A stretch of 64,000 nt of DNA from Dromiciops gliroides. Its lineage: Eukaryota > Chordata > Mammalia > Microbiotheria > Microbiotheriidae. Position numbers and translations under genes: made by a program. Below are positions 33,601 through 45,689 of this stretch, piece by piece (within the stretch, counting starts at the first letter, position 1; every line of letters begins with the position of its first letter). The notes under the pieces are model-generated. The model ran no database searches. It was not told the DNA's origin and was given only the letters and a program-made list of their open reading frames with translations. Where the stretch lies: contig NC_057866.1 in the NCBI RefSeq assembly GCF_019393635.1, positions 11,604,223 to 11,668,222 on the forward strand, given 5' to 3'.

Positions 33601-36600
33601 TTCTCTTCCTCTTTTTTGCTCCCTCCTTCTCTTTTCTCCCTTCTCTTTCTCACCTCTCCCTCCTCCTCCTTTCCAGACTGAGAACAGCCCAGGGCTTTCC
33701 ATCCCCTGACTTCACCTATTACCTTTACATCCTCATTTCCAAAGAGGAAGAGGATCAGGAAACTGTCCCCTCTGCCCATGGCCAGCCCCGGCCAGCGTGC
33801 CTCCCGCTGCCATCTTCCACAGTTCAGGGTGTTGCAGATGACATGGGGTTTATTGGTGTAGAATCGAGGGTTAAAATGAATGGCGATATCTGGCCGTGGC
33901 TGCAGGCTGCAGCCACACTGGAAATCGATCTGGAACCTGGCAGGGCCAGGGCAGAGAGGGAAGGGAGATGATGATTAGCCCAGATGTCCCGGAGCCCCAC
34001 CTGGGAAGGCTGTCACCTTGACTCTAAGGTAATAGGACAGACAATGGGCAGCCCTGTGCCCAGCACCCAAACACCTGGCTGGCCCCAACTCCCTGTGCAA
34101 GCTCAGGCCAAGCAGTTCTTATTCTGGGTCCTATGGAGCAAAGCAAGTAACCTCGCCCCCTTTCCCATCATTACCTTCTGGGGAGTTGCTGAGGATGGGG
34201 GAACCCTTTAGACACCAGGGACTTGAGCCTTCTTACCTCTGAGCATCAGGTGGGACCACGCCCTGGACCATGACCATCTTCCCAGCACGAAGGCCACCAA
34301 AAATTGTCGTGACATAGGGGATTACCTGAACCAGCCAGGGAAACAAAGTCATGATGTGATGTGGCAGGGGGCAGGGTACCCACACTAGAGATGGGAAGGC
34401 TAGAGAGAGACACATCTGAAGGAGATTTTTTTTTTTTTTTTTGTGAGGCAATTGGGGTTGACTTGCCCAGGGTCACACAACTAGTAAGTGTTGTGTCTGA
34501 GGCTAGATTTGAACTCAGGTCCTCCTGACTCCAGGGCCGGTGCTTTATCCCCTGTGCCACCTAGCTGCCCCAGGAGATTTGTTTTTAAGGCAATGTGATG
34601 TAATGAAAAGAGAACTGGACATGAAGTCAAGAGGAGATGTGGCCTTGAACGCTCCCTCCAGCACTTACTAGCTGTGTGAACCAATGCAAGATGGTCTTGA
34701 TATCATAATACAATATTAATTCTGGAAGTATTATTCTCCTGTATTCTAAATTGTTTGTTTTTCCAACTGATTATTTGATCAGATTCTATAAAGTATTTCC
34801 TTGGTAAATCGATTGCCATGGTAAGTATAAATTAATTCTAGAAGTATTAATATTTTTATTAAGCTTTATACATATATATATATATATATATAAAATAAGG
34901 GATTAATGGGCAGCTCACATTGATTCTCAAGGTGATGTGATTTTACTTATTAATGCATTGATGGAAATTATGTAATAATGAATAATACTGTCAGTCATTT
35001 ACATTTATCATCTACTATATGTGATTGTGACTATATATTTGTAGTTATTATTTGAAATTATTGTATAATATTCTGAGTCATGAAGCAAATTCACATTTTT
35101 TGCTTTCATCAATATCTTCATTTGTTAAATCCATATGAGCCTTAGATTATGGGAACTTACCATTTCAGATATTAATTGCCTTTATTCGGAGTTATCAGAT
35201 CAGAGCAGCCAAGATAACAGTCATTTAGGAGGGGAATACATACAAGAGCGTGTATTGAACTGTCACAGGACGTGTAACAAGCAGGAAGTCTAGGTACTGC
35301 ACTGCCTTGGGAAAGGCTGAGAGAATGGCCATTGGTAAGAGCTGAGGTTGGATTCTCTTGGTTTAATTTCATGCCCTGCCCCCCCCCCCCAGCACTGGAT
35401 GGCCAGGCTATGCCATCTCATTCTACACCTGGCTTTGATTCCCCCTCCTATATTCCTGATGCCATGGATGTCTCAATCCCATGCATCTGATTAAGCCTGA
35501 CTCAATTTCCCTTCCACATATTGCACTGGTTGTCTGCAGAACCATGAAGCTTGGCAACATTTGTTTCCTTTACTTCTCTGTTCTTTTATGGTAACCCCAT
35601 AATTATCTCAGGTATCATGATAAACACGATGTTGAATTTGGCCTTGGCATTTATTACCAGTTATATTAGATTCTTTACTTTCTCATAATGGCATGAGGAT
35701 AATTAGGCACATGAAGGCAAAAAGTGATGAAACCAGGATATAAATCCTTTTTAAAATTAATATCAAAATTGTCTTAGTCCTGTATTAAAGAAGGTATAAA
35801 TAAATAAATCAGCATAACTTATGGACTCTTTTGCAAATAACTTAAGGGTATATTCACTTTTGTTAAGAAGTTATTATAATTGAAATTAATCTGACAATTT
35901 TTATATTATACTGTCTCAATTTATTCTCCACAGGGGGAATTATAATTTGATTTGGTTATTGGCAAATCTATTTAAAATTGTGTTAAGATCAATTTTATAG
36001 GAAACCTTCCAGCAGTTTGGAGAACCAGGCAATCCCCAGTGTTCACTGGGTACCTGATTCCAAATTCCATCCACACCTGAGAGACTGCTTTACAACCACA
36101 CCTGAGACCATGCCTAGAATCCAGAGCCAGAATCCAGAGCTATACACAGATGACATCCCAAGAACCACTTGACTTTCAAAGACTTAAATGGACATTTTCC
36201 TGTTTTCCTTTTCCTATTGCATACATGATTTGTGATATTCACCTCCTAAAGGGGACTGTTCCCTTTAGTTTTTGTCAATGTGTTGCTCAATTTCTTTTCT
36301 CTCTTTTCATTCTCCTTATATTGTTAGTCATAGAACTCCTTTATAAGTATTTTGTTTATATTCATTGCTTCATTTAAGGAAACCCTGTTTCTTAACAAAG
36401 GAGAGGGGGGATTGTGAGAAAATTATTAATAATAGGGGTTTTGGGACTCCCAGAAGCCCCTGCTGAGAGAGCTGGGCCTGACCTTTCTTAAGGTCAGCCT
36501 AGAGTCAGGAAGTTACCTCACTCAAAACCACACCTACCTGAAAGCCTTGTTCCTACCAGAGGATCTGTTCTCTGGGCTCTGACCTCAGCACGACTACACT

Positions 36601-39066
36601 GAACCACCCTGAGATCCAGTGAACCAATAGATTTGAGTGATACTAGCCAATGAGCTTTGAACAATGTGTATGGGTGGGCTCTGCTCCTGCCTGCAGTGAG
36701 CTTGCACAGACACTGGCTTTCTTTTTGGTGTGGGAACTTGGTGAGAGCAGATGCAGCCCACTGGGGTTCCCCATTTTATCTTTTCTCTCTCTTCTATTTC
36801 CTAGCGAGGCTCTCCTATCTTTCAGAGCCATGTGTGCTCTCATTACTAATATTTAATATACTTTAATAAATGCTTAATGCCCCAAACTTGGTGCAGTAGT
36901 CTCTAATTTCTAAGTAACAAATAGATGATAAATCCCAGCTAATTTTCCCTACGCTTGGGACAGTAACAGGGCGACCACATATAGTTTTACTTGCCACAAT
37001 GGGCAAGTCTAAATGACTTCTGGGATCCTCAGGATCCTCTTCTATCAGGTGGGCATAGGAGTGTTATTCCCTACCTCACAGAGGGGGTAAGGATCAAATA
37101 AGATCCTGGATATAAAGAGCTTTGCAAACCTTAACACACTAAGAGCTGGATGTCATCACTGCTGTTGTCAGAAGGCATTCATGATTTTGGAAAAATCAAA
37201 GTTCTTATAAAGAAAAAAGAAGCATTCTTCGGAATTTTTGTTTCCCTTCTCACCCAGCCCCACCTTTCACATCTGGGGTGATGCTGGTGTCCCTCATATG
37301 CACTGGGGTTCCATAGCTCAGGAGGCCCAGTTATTTGGGCCTGACCTTTTCAGTTCCCACCACCCCCAACCCCATAGACTGTGAGCTAATGGAGGACAGG
37401 AACTGTTTTGTTTTGGTCTGTACCCCAGGGTCTAATAAATTGATGCCTTTTGATGGATTCATCACAAAGGGGTGTATCTCCTGAGAGAGACAGCATGATA
37501 TAGGGAACAACTCTGAACCAGGAGACAGAAGACTTGGGTTCAAATTTTGTCTCAGACATCTATTGGTTGTGTGATGCTGGGCAAGCTGTTCAAATCTTGT
37601 AGCCTCAGTTTCCTTATCTGTAAAATGGGGATAATAACAACTACCTTGCCAAGTAGTTGTGAGGCATAACAGCAGCAGCAGCTAGCATTTATATAATGCC
37701 TTAAGGTTTTTAAAGCTCTTTATATATGCTATTTCATTTGATCATCACAAAATCCTTAGAAGCAGATTCACACAGCTATTCTCTCTCCTATTTCTCCATA
37801 TTCCTACTACAGTCATCATTTCTTATAGCACAAACACATTCTATTTTATTTATGTGCCACACTCTATTCAGTCTGAGGGACACCTGCTTTGTTTCCAGTT
37901 TTTTACTGGTTGGTCACATTTTAATCCCTTTTATTTTTTAAAAATCCCTTTTAAATCAACAAAGTTTCACTTTTAGCTCATTTGCTGATATGTGACAAAT
38001 TATGGGCTGGGGGATTGCCCCTCTGGATGGGTAGGAGAGGGGCATGGGGGAGGGTACCTCTATTTGTGCCCAGCTCTGCCAGGCTCCCCAGGGTGTTAGA
38101 ATACCTTGACCTTAGAGGTGCCAGCTCTGGACCCTGCCTTCAGCTCAGGGGTGGGAGCAGGTGTCCACTTGACACCCATCAAATCACCACAGATGCTTAA
38201 AAAAAGGAAATTGACAAATGCTGGAAAGGCTGGTGGAGTTGAGTGGGTCCAGTCATTCTGGAAAGTGATTTGGAACCATACCTGTATTATCACTAAACTG
38301 TGCGTGCCCTTTAACCCAGCTATACTCCAAAGATATCAAAGAAAGAGGAAGAAGACCCATATATACAAACATATTTGTAGCAACTCTTTGTGGCAAAATA
38401 CTGGAAACAAAGGAGGGAAGTCCATCAATTGTGGAACAGCTGAACAAACAATGGCATATGTATATAATGGAATGTTATGGTGGTGTTTTACTTTTGACTT
38501 GCCCAAGGTCACACAGATAGTACTACTAATAAGAATAGCTAACTTAACTGGCATTAAGGTTTGCAAAGAACTTTACCAAGATCTCCTAGGTGTTTCATAG
38601 CAACTCTGTGGGGTGAGGGAATGAAAGTACTATTATCTCCACTTTATAGAGAATGCTGAGGCTAAGAGTGGGTTGATCATTTAAATGTTAGAGTCAGGAT
38701 TCAAATTCCTCTCTTCTTGCTTCCAAACTGAAAACTCTCCCTACTCTGCCATGTGGCTTGTAACAAGATTCAGGATTCTAATCCAGGAGACCTCCCCTCC
38801 CCCAACTCTAGATTCAGGGTGCTTTCCACTCCACTGTATACATGGTGCTCTGAGGACAGGAGAATGCTCCACAGCCAGAGACCACTGATGGTGGGAAGGG
38901 GATAAATCTGACCTACTTCCCAGCATTCATTACTATAATGTGGGAGGTCAGAGCCCCTGGCACCAAGAGTTCCCCAGCCAGGGAAACTACTTACCGGGTA
39001 AAAGATTGGTGGCTGCAAGATGAAGCTGTCAGGAAGGGGGTCCAGACCTCCTTCTCCTCGCCACAT
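27677..39066 (-). CDS. LGALS12: Galectin-12, complete, nine coding exons
   Basis: Coding exons on the minus strand in order: 39066-38995, 34325-34237, 33936-33723, 33196-33077, 32669-32631, 32045-32019, 31507-31419, 28970-28820, 27823-27677 (TAG). All have AG/GT borders; phases agree and the sum is 948 nt, 315 residues. The start, MWRGEGGLDPLPDSFILQPP, lines up with the short human form (MSPGEKLDPIPDSFILQPP, from memory). Galectin-12 is a tandem-repeat galectin, in mammals mainly adipose, tied to lipid droplets and limiting lipolysis. CRD1 keeps the sugar-binding set: FHFNPRF-type IHFNPRFYTNKPHVICNT, then GRWQREAR. CRD2 (from about residue 205: FTLSLQDD, RTLAWISPWGRKELI, LKLALNG, ends LYCVHC) lacks the H-NPR signature, as known for the family. 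No signal peptide, as usual for galectins. Two very short exons (39 and 27 nt) form the linker. Antisense retrovirus fossil in the first coding intron. Confidence 0.97.
29221..29384 (-). mobile_element. WSINE1-like CORE-SINE, in LGALS12 intron
   Basis: Copy in the same strand sense as LGALS12. Diverged direct repeats GAGACATATTCTTT and GAGGCATGTTCTTT at about 29211 and 29385. Confidence 0.92.
29800..29975 (+). repeat. MIR relic
   Basis: GTGCAACTTTGAGCAAGTCA, GAGCCTCAGTGTTCTCATCT, then GTGAGGGTCCAATGAGA. Confidence 0.7.
30140..30285 (-). repeat. MIR-like relic
   Basis: Reversed core: CTTTCCCAAGGTCACAGGGT, GGATTTGAACCCAGGGCCTT, TTCCACTGTGCCACCATGT. Confidence 0.7.
30588..30757 (+). mobile_element. 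WSINE1-like CORE-SINE (first of a tandem pair)
   Basis: Starts GGGGCAGCTAGGTGGTGCAG after AAAGAGCTACA and ends with an A-rich tail running to AAAAAAAA near 30755. A second copy follows directly. Confidence 0.9.
30758..30912 (+). mobile_element. WSINE1-like CORE-SINE (second of a tandem pair)
   Basis: Starts GGGGGCAGCTAGGTGGCGCA and ends CCCCCCCCAAAAAAAAACC. The outer flanks AAGAGCTA occur before copy 1 (about 30579) and after copy 2 (about 30913), so copy 2 landed in the A tail of copy 1. Confidence 0.9.
31080..31215 (+). repeat. MIR relic
   Basis: CTAGCTGTGTGACTCTGGGC, CTTCATCTCTAAAATGGGGA, then GCTAAATCACTCAG. Confidence 0.65.
33365..33682. repeat. Polypyrimidine tract in LGALS12 intron
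   Basis: About 315 bp that is nearly all C and T on the + strand, i.e. purines on the coding strand of LGALS12, between its exons at 33723-33936 and 33077-33196. Capable of triplex formation in principle. The Arg/Glu-rich and Ser/Leu/Phe-rich frames here are artefacts of it. Confidence 0.9.
34429..34571 (-). mobile_element. WSINE1-like CORE-SINE, in LGALS12 intron
   Basis: Begins about 100 bp from the 34237-34325 exon. Target repeats AGGAGATTT on both sides. Small internal loss. Confidence 0.93.
34690..36970 (+). mobile_element. Endogenous retrovirus fossil: 3' interior plus 3' LTR
   Basis: Fossil in the first coding intron of LGALS12, antisense to that gene. Interior (34690-36414) is AT-rich, ends in a polypurine tract (AAAGGAGAGGGGGGAT), and aligns in reverse with 60.6-62.4 kb (for example GATTATGGGAACTTA, GGTTGGATTCTCTTGGTTTA, GATGCCATGGA). 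The LTR follows at 36415-36970. No 5' LTR on the left, so 5'-truncated; clearly broken and old. 4-bp duplications of its relative suggest class I. Confidence 0.8.
36415..36970 (+). mobile_element. 3' LTR of the fossil in the LGALS12 intron
   Basis: Starts TGTGAGAAAATT right after the polypurine tract and ends GGGACAGTAACA (TG...CA). Contains TTAATAAATGCTTAATG as poly(A) site at about 36862. About 556 bp. Confidence 0.8.
37495..37745 (+). repeat. MIR relic
   Basis: GACTTGGGTTCAAATTTTGT, GATGCTGGGCAAGCTG, CTCAGTTTCCTTATCTGTAA, then CTTTATATATGCTATTTCAT. Confidence 0.75.
37770..37935 (-). repeat. L1 3' fragment, antisense
   Basis: TCATCATTTCTTATAGCACA and ATGTGCCACACTCTATTCAG match the same antisense L1 block as at 46.6-46.8 kb. 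Confidence 0.6.
38175..38490 (+). repeat. L1 ORF2 3' end fragment
   Basis: TTGACAAATGCTGGAAAGGC, AACCCAGCTATACTCC and CAATTGTGGAACAGCTGAAC, the well-known L1 ORF2 end/3'UTR wording. Degraded, no open frame. Confidence 0.75.
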
Positions 39067-39425
39067 GGAGGGTGGGTGGGTGAGTGAATGAAGAGCCTGG
39101 CAGCTATCTGAGATTGGGAGCTGGTAAGGCCAAGATCAGCCTGCCCACCTGATTGACTCTTGTTTCCTGGGGCTGGATCTGAATGCACCCAAAGCCCTTT
39201 CTCCCAGCGCTTGCTCTAGCCTACCCCCTTCAGGGTCCTAATGCCCTCTGGCTAGTTCTGGATGGCTATTTGCTTGGGGAGGCCTTTTGGGAATCAGCCA
39301 TGCCCCCTGCCCCCCAACCAAACCAACCTAGGAATCACAGATTTAGTCCTTAAAGAAACCTTAGGGACAATCCAGTCAGACCCTCTCATTTTACACTCAG
39401 AATGCAATTCAAGGCTACATTTCTT

Positions 39426-39583
39426 TCTTTCTTTCTTTTTTTTTTGGTGGGGCAATGGGAATCAAGTGACTTGCCCAGGGTCACACAGCTAGTAAGTGTC
39501 AAGTGTCTAAGGCTGGATTTGAACTCAGGACCTCCTGAATCCAGGGCTGGTGCTTTATCCACTGTGCCACCTAGCTGCCCCCC
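39426..39583 (-). mobile_element. WSINE1-like CORE-SINE
   Basis: Antisense copy. Near-perfect repeats AAGGCTACATTTCTT / AAGTCTACATTTCTT at 39411 and 39584. Lies upstream of the LGALS12 start codon. Confidence 0.93.
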
Positions 39584-40339
39584 AAGTCTACATTTCTTAA
39601 ATGCCTGCTATGTGCCAGGTACTATATCAGAAAGCCAAAATACAGACAAAACCCAAACATTCGCTGCCCTCGTGAAGCTGAACCTCTGGGAGGGGCAAGG
39701 GTGGTAGTGGAGCAATAGGATGACATCCACAGAGAAGAACATAAAACATACATACAAGAGTCAGCTCCAGTCCCATCCCTAACAGGAGGTCTGCCTTGGT
39801 TTCCCCCATTGCTAGTGCCTTCCCTTCTAAGATTGCTCTCTATCAGCTCCAGGAGTTCTTAACCTTTGTTGAGTCTCGGACCTCTTGGGCACTCTGGGAG
39901 AAATCCCTCCTCAGAAGAATGTTTTTAAAGGCATCAAATAAAATACACAGGATTACAAAGGAAAATACAAAAATATATTGAAATATAGGTATCAAAATAC
40001 TTTTAATGAAAGTTCATGGACTCCCCCCCCCCATTAGAATGTGAGCTCTTTGAGGAAAGGGACTGTTTTTGCACACATGCCCCCCCCCCCCTCCCTTTTC
40101 ATCCTTAGGGCTTAGCATAGTGCCTGGCAAACAGTAAATGCTTAGCGTGTTTGTTGACTTATTTGCCTTGACTCGGAGCATAAACAGCAGCAAGTTCTTT
40201 TCCCAAGGTCTCCCAGGTAGTAGGGAGCAGAAATCTGGATTTGAACTCAGGTCTTTCCACTGTTCCAGCCTCTCTAAAAGGGAGAGGTTCTTGCCCATGG
40301 TTACAAATGAAACAAATGACACATGGGAAATCACTGGAT

Positions 40340-42110
40340 GCTAATGGAGCTGGAAGGGGCCTCAGAAGTCACCCAGTCTAACCCCTTCATTGTGTAGGTT
40401 TGGAAACTAAGTGCCCCGCTGGGGAAGTGACTTGTCCAAGGCCACACAGCTGGGGGGTGGTGGGGTTAAGGGGTCAGGTCTTGAACCCTGTCACTTCATT
40501 CTTCCCCCTGCACCATTTCACCCCATTCCTCCCCAGTTCCGGCTTGAGCCCTGACCTCAGTTGGCACCCAGAAGACTCGGCCAGATGGTGTGCAACAAGA
40601 GGGTGTGCAATCAGACTTTCTGAATCCAGGCCCCAAAAGTTAACCCTTTCAGATCAGGATGAGGTAAGTTCTAAGAGACCCATATTCATGGGTGGGTCAG
40701 GAGCTAGGCGGGGTGGGGCTGGGACTTGTTGGCACCCCTTGGGGTTAGCATGACTGTTGGCTCTTCCCCAACCCCTCAGGGATTCCTCTTCATTTCTGCC
40801 AAAACCCTAGCCCCTCTGTGGCCTGGCGGTGGGGTGGGGGGAGGATGCATTTTTATTTTGGAGAAGCTAAGTCTCTCCTTCTTGTAGTATACTCTTTTCT
40901 GACAGGTGACTCTGGCCCTACCTCTGCCACCTGCTCCCTTCCCCACCCCCCTCCCCCAGCCCCCTTCCATAACTTCCTGTCTCTTCCCAGGGTTGGTGGC
41001 TTTGGATAGGGTTCCTTTTCAGCACTGACTCTGGGAAAGTGCCCAGGTGTCCAAAAGCTAGGGAGTCTGACCCAAAGGAGGACAGAGGATCTCAGGGCAT
41101 GGGATTTAAACCACCCAGCTCAATGGTTCCCAGCGTTTTTTTTGCATATGAAAATCCCCCTTTAATAGTAGAGAACCACTGGATTAGGAATAAGGAAGAC
41201 CTGGGCTCAAATCCTGCCTCTGACCCTTCCTTCCAAACCACTCAAACATGGGCAAATATTAACCTCCATGAGCCTCAGTTTTCTCATCTTTCAGATGGGG
41301 ATGGTTGTGACATTTAAGTTGTTGCCAAGATCCCAGGTGATAGCACTCGGTTATGGAAACAGCAGCAACTGTTATCACATTCCTGGAGTAGGGCTACCCT
41401 AGCATTGGTGGGTTGAAAATGCACAATGACAGAAAACTCCTGCAGATTCAGTTAGAGAACAGATTTCATCCCACAGGCTTCCTCCCAGGGTTGTAGGTCA
41501 GGATCTGCCCATCTGTAATGAGCGGGTTAGAGCAGGGTCTTTTTAAACCTTTTTTGTCCAAAGAGCCATTTGCCAGTCTAGGGAGAACTACACTGCATTG
41601 AATTGATTCTGTAAAGTACCCAGAGCCCCTCCCTCCCTGGGGCTGTTGTGAGGATCATGTGTCCCAGTTATTTCTCATCATCCTAACAGATCTGGAAAGT
41701 GAACCCAGGTCCTTTGATTTCACACTCAGCAATAGCAACAATAACGCAGTGGCTCACACTGAAAGAGACTTCAGGGTTGGCAAAGTGCATTAAACACATC
41801 TCGTTTGAGCCTCACAACAACCCTGGAGGTAGATGCTGTTATTATCCCCACTTTTGTAGTTGTTGTTTAGTCATTTTCAGTCATGTCTGACTCTCTGTGA
41901 CCCCATTTTGGGGTTTTCTTGGTAAAGATACTGGAGGGATTTGCCATTTCCTTCTCCAGCTCATTTTACAGATGAGGAAACAGGCAAATAGGGTGAAGTG
42001 ACTTGCCCAGGGTCACACAGCTGGGAAATGTCTGAGACCCTGTTTGAACTCAGGTTTTCCCGAGTCAGGCCCAGGCTTCATCTACTCCACCACCAGGTGG
42101 CCCCAGAGAT
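40340..42110. repeat. Upstream region of LGALS12: MIR relics and one Mar1-type SINE
   Basis: Reversed MIR at about 40350-40500. Sense MIR at about 41190-41340. MIR pieces at 41590-41850. Reversed Mar1-type SINE at about 41855-42110 (TGTTTAGTCATTTTCAGTCA to CCACCAGGTGG). In human this is where divergent PLAAT5 lies; I found no HWxIYV or NCEHFV exon in either strand here. Confidence 0.65.
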
Positions 42111-42942
42111 GAGGAAAAGAGCACAAGACTAACAGAACCACGGCTGATAGCTGATCTTCTCCTTACCTTATCTTTATCCTCTACCCCAGGGGCCACAGGG
42201 GTCCTAAGTGAGTATAAACTGACAAAATGGTGGGGGTGCTACTCTAAGCCTCAGATCATAGACGGAGAGCTGGAGGAGACCCCGAGGGTCATCGAGTCCA
42301 TTGTTGTTATCCCTCTGCCTCTGTGAGCCTCAGTTACCTCATCTGTAAAATGAGGACCATCATACCTATAGCTCTTCCTTCATAGGTAAGTGAAATTATT
42401 GTCATTCCAGACATTAAGGTAGAGATTAAGTTACTTGTAACGTGTCACATAGTAAATGTCTGATGTGATATTTGAACTCAGTTCTTCGTCTCTAGAATAT
42501 CTTGTGAAGCTAGTTTGTTTCCTTGTTGTCCCTAAAGATTTTGGGGGTAATCTATTCAAGTACTGAAGCAGATGTTGAGTTACCACAAGTCAATATTTTA
42601 CCAAGAACCTTTTCCTATGTTTGAAATAGTAATTTTTAAACTCTTTAATCTGAAGTTTAGTGTTAAACTCTTCACCATATTGATCATTCTTTACTGCATT
42701 TTACTGAGGAAGCCAATCATATTCTTGTTGTCATCCCAGAAGAATCAGGAAGGTGTTGGCCTTTGGGTCCAAGCACTTTTCTTTCCTTGATGTGTCTTAA
42801 GATCTCAAAGCTGGTGTCCTCTTGTTAATTGGAGATGAAGTGCAGGTGTCCAGAAAATTCTGGGCTCAGATTAGTCTACAGAGCAGGCCTTTACACAGCT
42901 GAAGTGAGCTCCCCCATCAAGCCGTATTTTGTAGGTTTTCAA

Positions 42943-43369
42943 TCAGAACCTGTCTTTGCTAAGGCTTTTGCCAGGTTTCCACTTGGGTTCACCTGACCTT
43001 GTCTTTGCTGAACCCTTTGGTCTTGATAGTGGCCGAGCAGCCTTTCTCTCTGATTGTTGATCGATAGTAACAATCCCTTGGACAACTTCACTGCTGCCAG
43101 GCAGTGGGGTGGAAGTTCTTGACAATGTTACCACCTTTCCTGGAAACCTCAGCTTGGCATGTTTCTGAAGGTGTCTGCCCCCAACAGAATGCAAAAGAAA
43201 GTGGTTTCCCATAATCACAGTGGTAGCTCTTAAAGCCAAATGGCTCAGTGCTGAATGTCAATGGATCAGAGCTAGGGGAATATATCGACAGACCTCTGAC
43301 CCAAGTGTCTTCACCTCCAGCATTGTCACTGAGGCAGGAGGTGACAGCCTTAGCCCCAGTTGTACCCAA
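42943..43369 (-). other. Coding-like stretch, unidentified; possible pseudogene
   Basis: Two overlapping minus-strand frames of 93 and 98 codons share this stretch, with mixed amino-acid content (SIYSPSSDPLTFSTEPFGF; PLSRPKGSAKTRSGEPKWKP) and no simple repeat. It could be a decayed retrocopy whose frame has shifted. No protein family recognised, and no tail or target repeats found. Confidence 0.25.
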
Positions 43370-43394
43370 TCTGTCTCACTCTCCATCCTGTATT

Positions 43395-43590
43395 TTTTAT
43401 CCAGAACCAGAAAAGTTTTAACCAGAAAAGTTGTTTTGATATTTCAGCTCTGTAGTGTAGTTTGAGATCTGGTGCTGCTAGTCTCCCTTCTCATTTTGTT
43501 TTGTTTCACTAATTCCCTATCATTCTTGACTTTTTATTCCTCCAGATAGATTTTGGTAGTCTTTCTAGCTCTAAAAAGTAATTTTCTAAC
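43395..43590 (-). repeat. L1 ORF2 3' fragment, antisense
   Basis: TTTCAGCTCTGTAGTGTAGT and GAGATCTGGTGCTGCTAG, then TTGGTAGTCTTTCTAG: typical antisense L1 ORF2 wording. Confidence 0.65.
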
Positions 43591-44049
43591 AAACTTTTAT
43601 ATCCCGATGAGTCAGAAGTCTTCTTGGAACTAAGAGATAGATTCAAAAAACTTAGAAATAAAATTCTTCTCATGCAGAGAATATCGATGCGAGAGCTTAG
43701 ATCCTGAAATTCATTTCATACAAATTTCTTTAGAACTCTTTCTAAATGATGACTCCAAGTCCTGAGTCATGAACAGTAACCTTGTCATACAATAAGACTT
43801 TTCTCATCTTGCTTCAAGGCAAGCTGTGCTATAAATCTTCTCGGTTACTAACTGTTCCTCAGGTCATAGAAAGTCCTCCTGACAAGCAGATGGAACCTCA
43901 AGGCTCCAATACTAGATCCAGAGTCAGTGGTTTAGGTTCTGGTATTTAAGGAGTTTCAGAGTGGAAAGTCGAGTCAGAGTTTCAGGCTTCATTCTCATAC
44001 AGAGGCAGAGGAATATATGAGAGCCTATTAGAAATAAGCTATTTTCAGG

Positions 44050-44200
44050 GGCAGCTAGGTGGTACAGTGGATAAAGCACCGGCCCTGGATTCAGAAGGAC
44101 TTGAGTTCAAATCTGCTCTCAGACACTTGACACTTACTAGCTGTGTGACCCTAGGCAAGTCACTTAACCCTCACTGCCCTGCAAAGAAAAAAAAAGAAGG
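44050..44200 (+). mobile_element. WSINE1-like CORE-SINE
   Basis: Sense copy. Target repeats AAGCTATTTTCAGG on both sides (about 44036 and 44201). Confidence 0.94.
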
Positions 44201-44461
44201 AAGCTATTTTCAGGACTTCAGTGCTGCTCTTTGAAGGATCTATCAACTGGCCAAAGTTTTCTTTTTCAAACGATGGCTTTTTATCACTCTTTGATTTTGC
44301 CCTTTTGCTTTAATTCACATTTTCCTAATTTTTAGTGATCTGAAGCATTTTTTCATATGTTGACCCTGGGAATTACAGTGAATAGGACAATACATGTGGA
44401 GTCATGAAAACTCAAGTTCAAATTTCAGACACTAGGTGTGAGACCCCAGGCATAGAGTTGT

Positions 44462-44619
44462 CTTTTTTTTTTGGGGGGGGACTTGGGTCAGTGAGGGTTA
44501 AGTGACTTAACCAGGGTCATATAGCTAGTAAGTGTCAAGTGTCTGAGGTCAGATTTGAACTCAGGTCCTCCTGAATCCAGGGTGGGTGCTTTATCCACTG
44601 TGCTACCTACCTGCCCCCC
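44462..44619 (-). mobile_element. WSINE1-like CORE-SINE
   Basis: Antisense copy inserted in MIR-like text. Repeats AGGCATAGAGTTGT at 44448-44461 and 44620-44633. Confidence 0.93.
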
Positions 44620-45689
44620 AGGCATAGAGTTGTGAGAACAACATGGGATAATATTTGCAAAGCAGCCTTTTGTGAACTTTAAAGCTTGGCAGAAACACTA
44701 GCTTTTCATTATTATGGTCATTATTATTACTAATAGGTTTTTGAGAGCTTTAATTTTTTTTTTCTTTTGAAAACTGCCTATTCATGTCTTGGCCATTAAT
44801 CAATTAGAGAATGAGCCACTTGCCTTTCTCTTTTCTTGTTCCCAGATTATTCTGTTATCAGTAAGAGTTTTCTTGCCCCATAAATGGAGATTTTACATAG
44901 TAAATTCCACCTGATTTTATGCCAACTGCAAAGTTTTAATGATCTATCTACAAGTTGATTTTTAATAATTCAATTTGATTCAATTGAAGCACCATTTATT
45001 AAGCTCCTCCTGGGTTGGATACTGTTCTAGGTGCTAAGGCCATGGAGAGAAAGCAAAGAAACAAAACAAGGCAGGTGCTGCTTTCTGAGAGTTTACATTC
45101 TATAGGGTAAATGGCAGCTATAGTACCTATAGAGGAATGAATATAGCAGGCAATTTGAGGAAGCTATGGTCACTGATAACTAGGAGCACGAGAAATGTTT
45201 TTCCACTGGAGTTGGTACTTAAGCACTGTCAGAGGGAAAGGCAATTTGGGAAAACAACCAGACATACAGGCACAGTCTGTGCAATGGCATGGAAGTGTGA
45301 GGTTGAAGGACAAGTTTGGCCAGAAGAGAGGTGTGATAAGGGGAGTCATGAGAACTAAGTTTGCTTGGAGTTAGTTTGTGGAGAGCTTGAAAAGCCTGGC
45401 AGAAATTTGTCTTTGATCCTAGAGGGATGAGGAAACACTGGAAAGTTTTGAGGCAGCAAAGTAGGAAAAATTAGAAATCACTTTTGAGTCCCCTTTCCAT
45501 CCTGGAGATCCTGAAACAGGGGCAGCTCAATTCCCTTGGAAATCCAGGTTCTGCTCAAGGGGGAGCCTCTCCTGGCAGTGACTGTCAAAGGGCAGGTCTT
45601 CAAGCCACTGACTTCTGTTTGTGGATTCTCCTTGGAGTGAGGGCAGTGTCAAGTAAATGGGCACAGGTCCTCTGTGGAGCATTGTCTGG

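Noticed and set aside
33397-33702. Arg/Glu-rich 101-codon frame
   Set aside because: Complement of the polypyrimidine tract in an LGALS12 intron.
40538-40663. Exon-like interval between CCTCCCCAG and GTAAGTTC on the + strand
   Set aside because: Borders are good, but the 42-codon content matches nothing and no partner exon in phase was found. Its place, divergent from LGALS12, is suggestive only.
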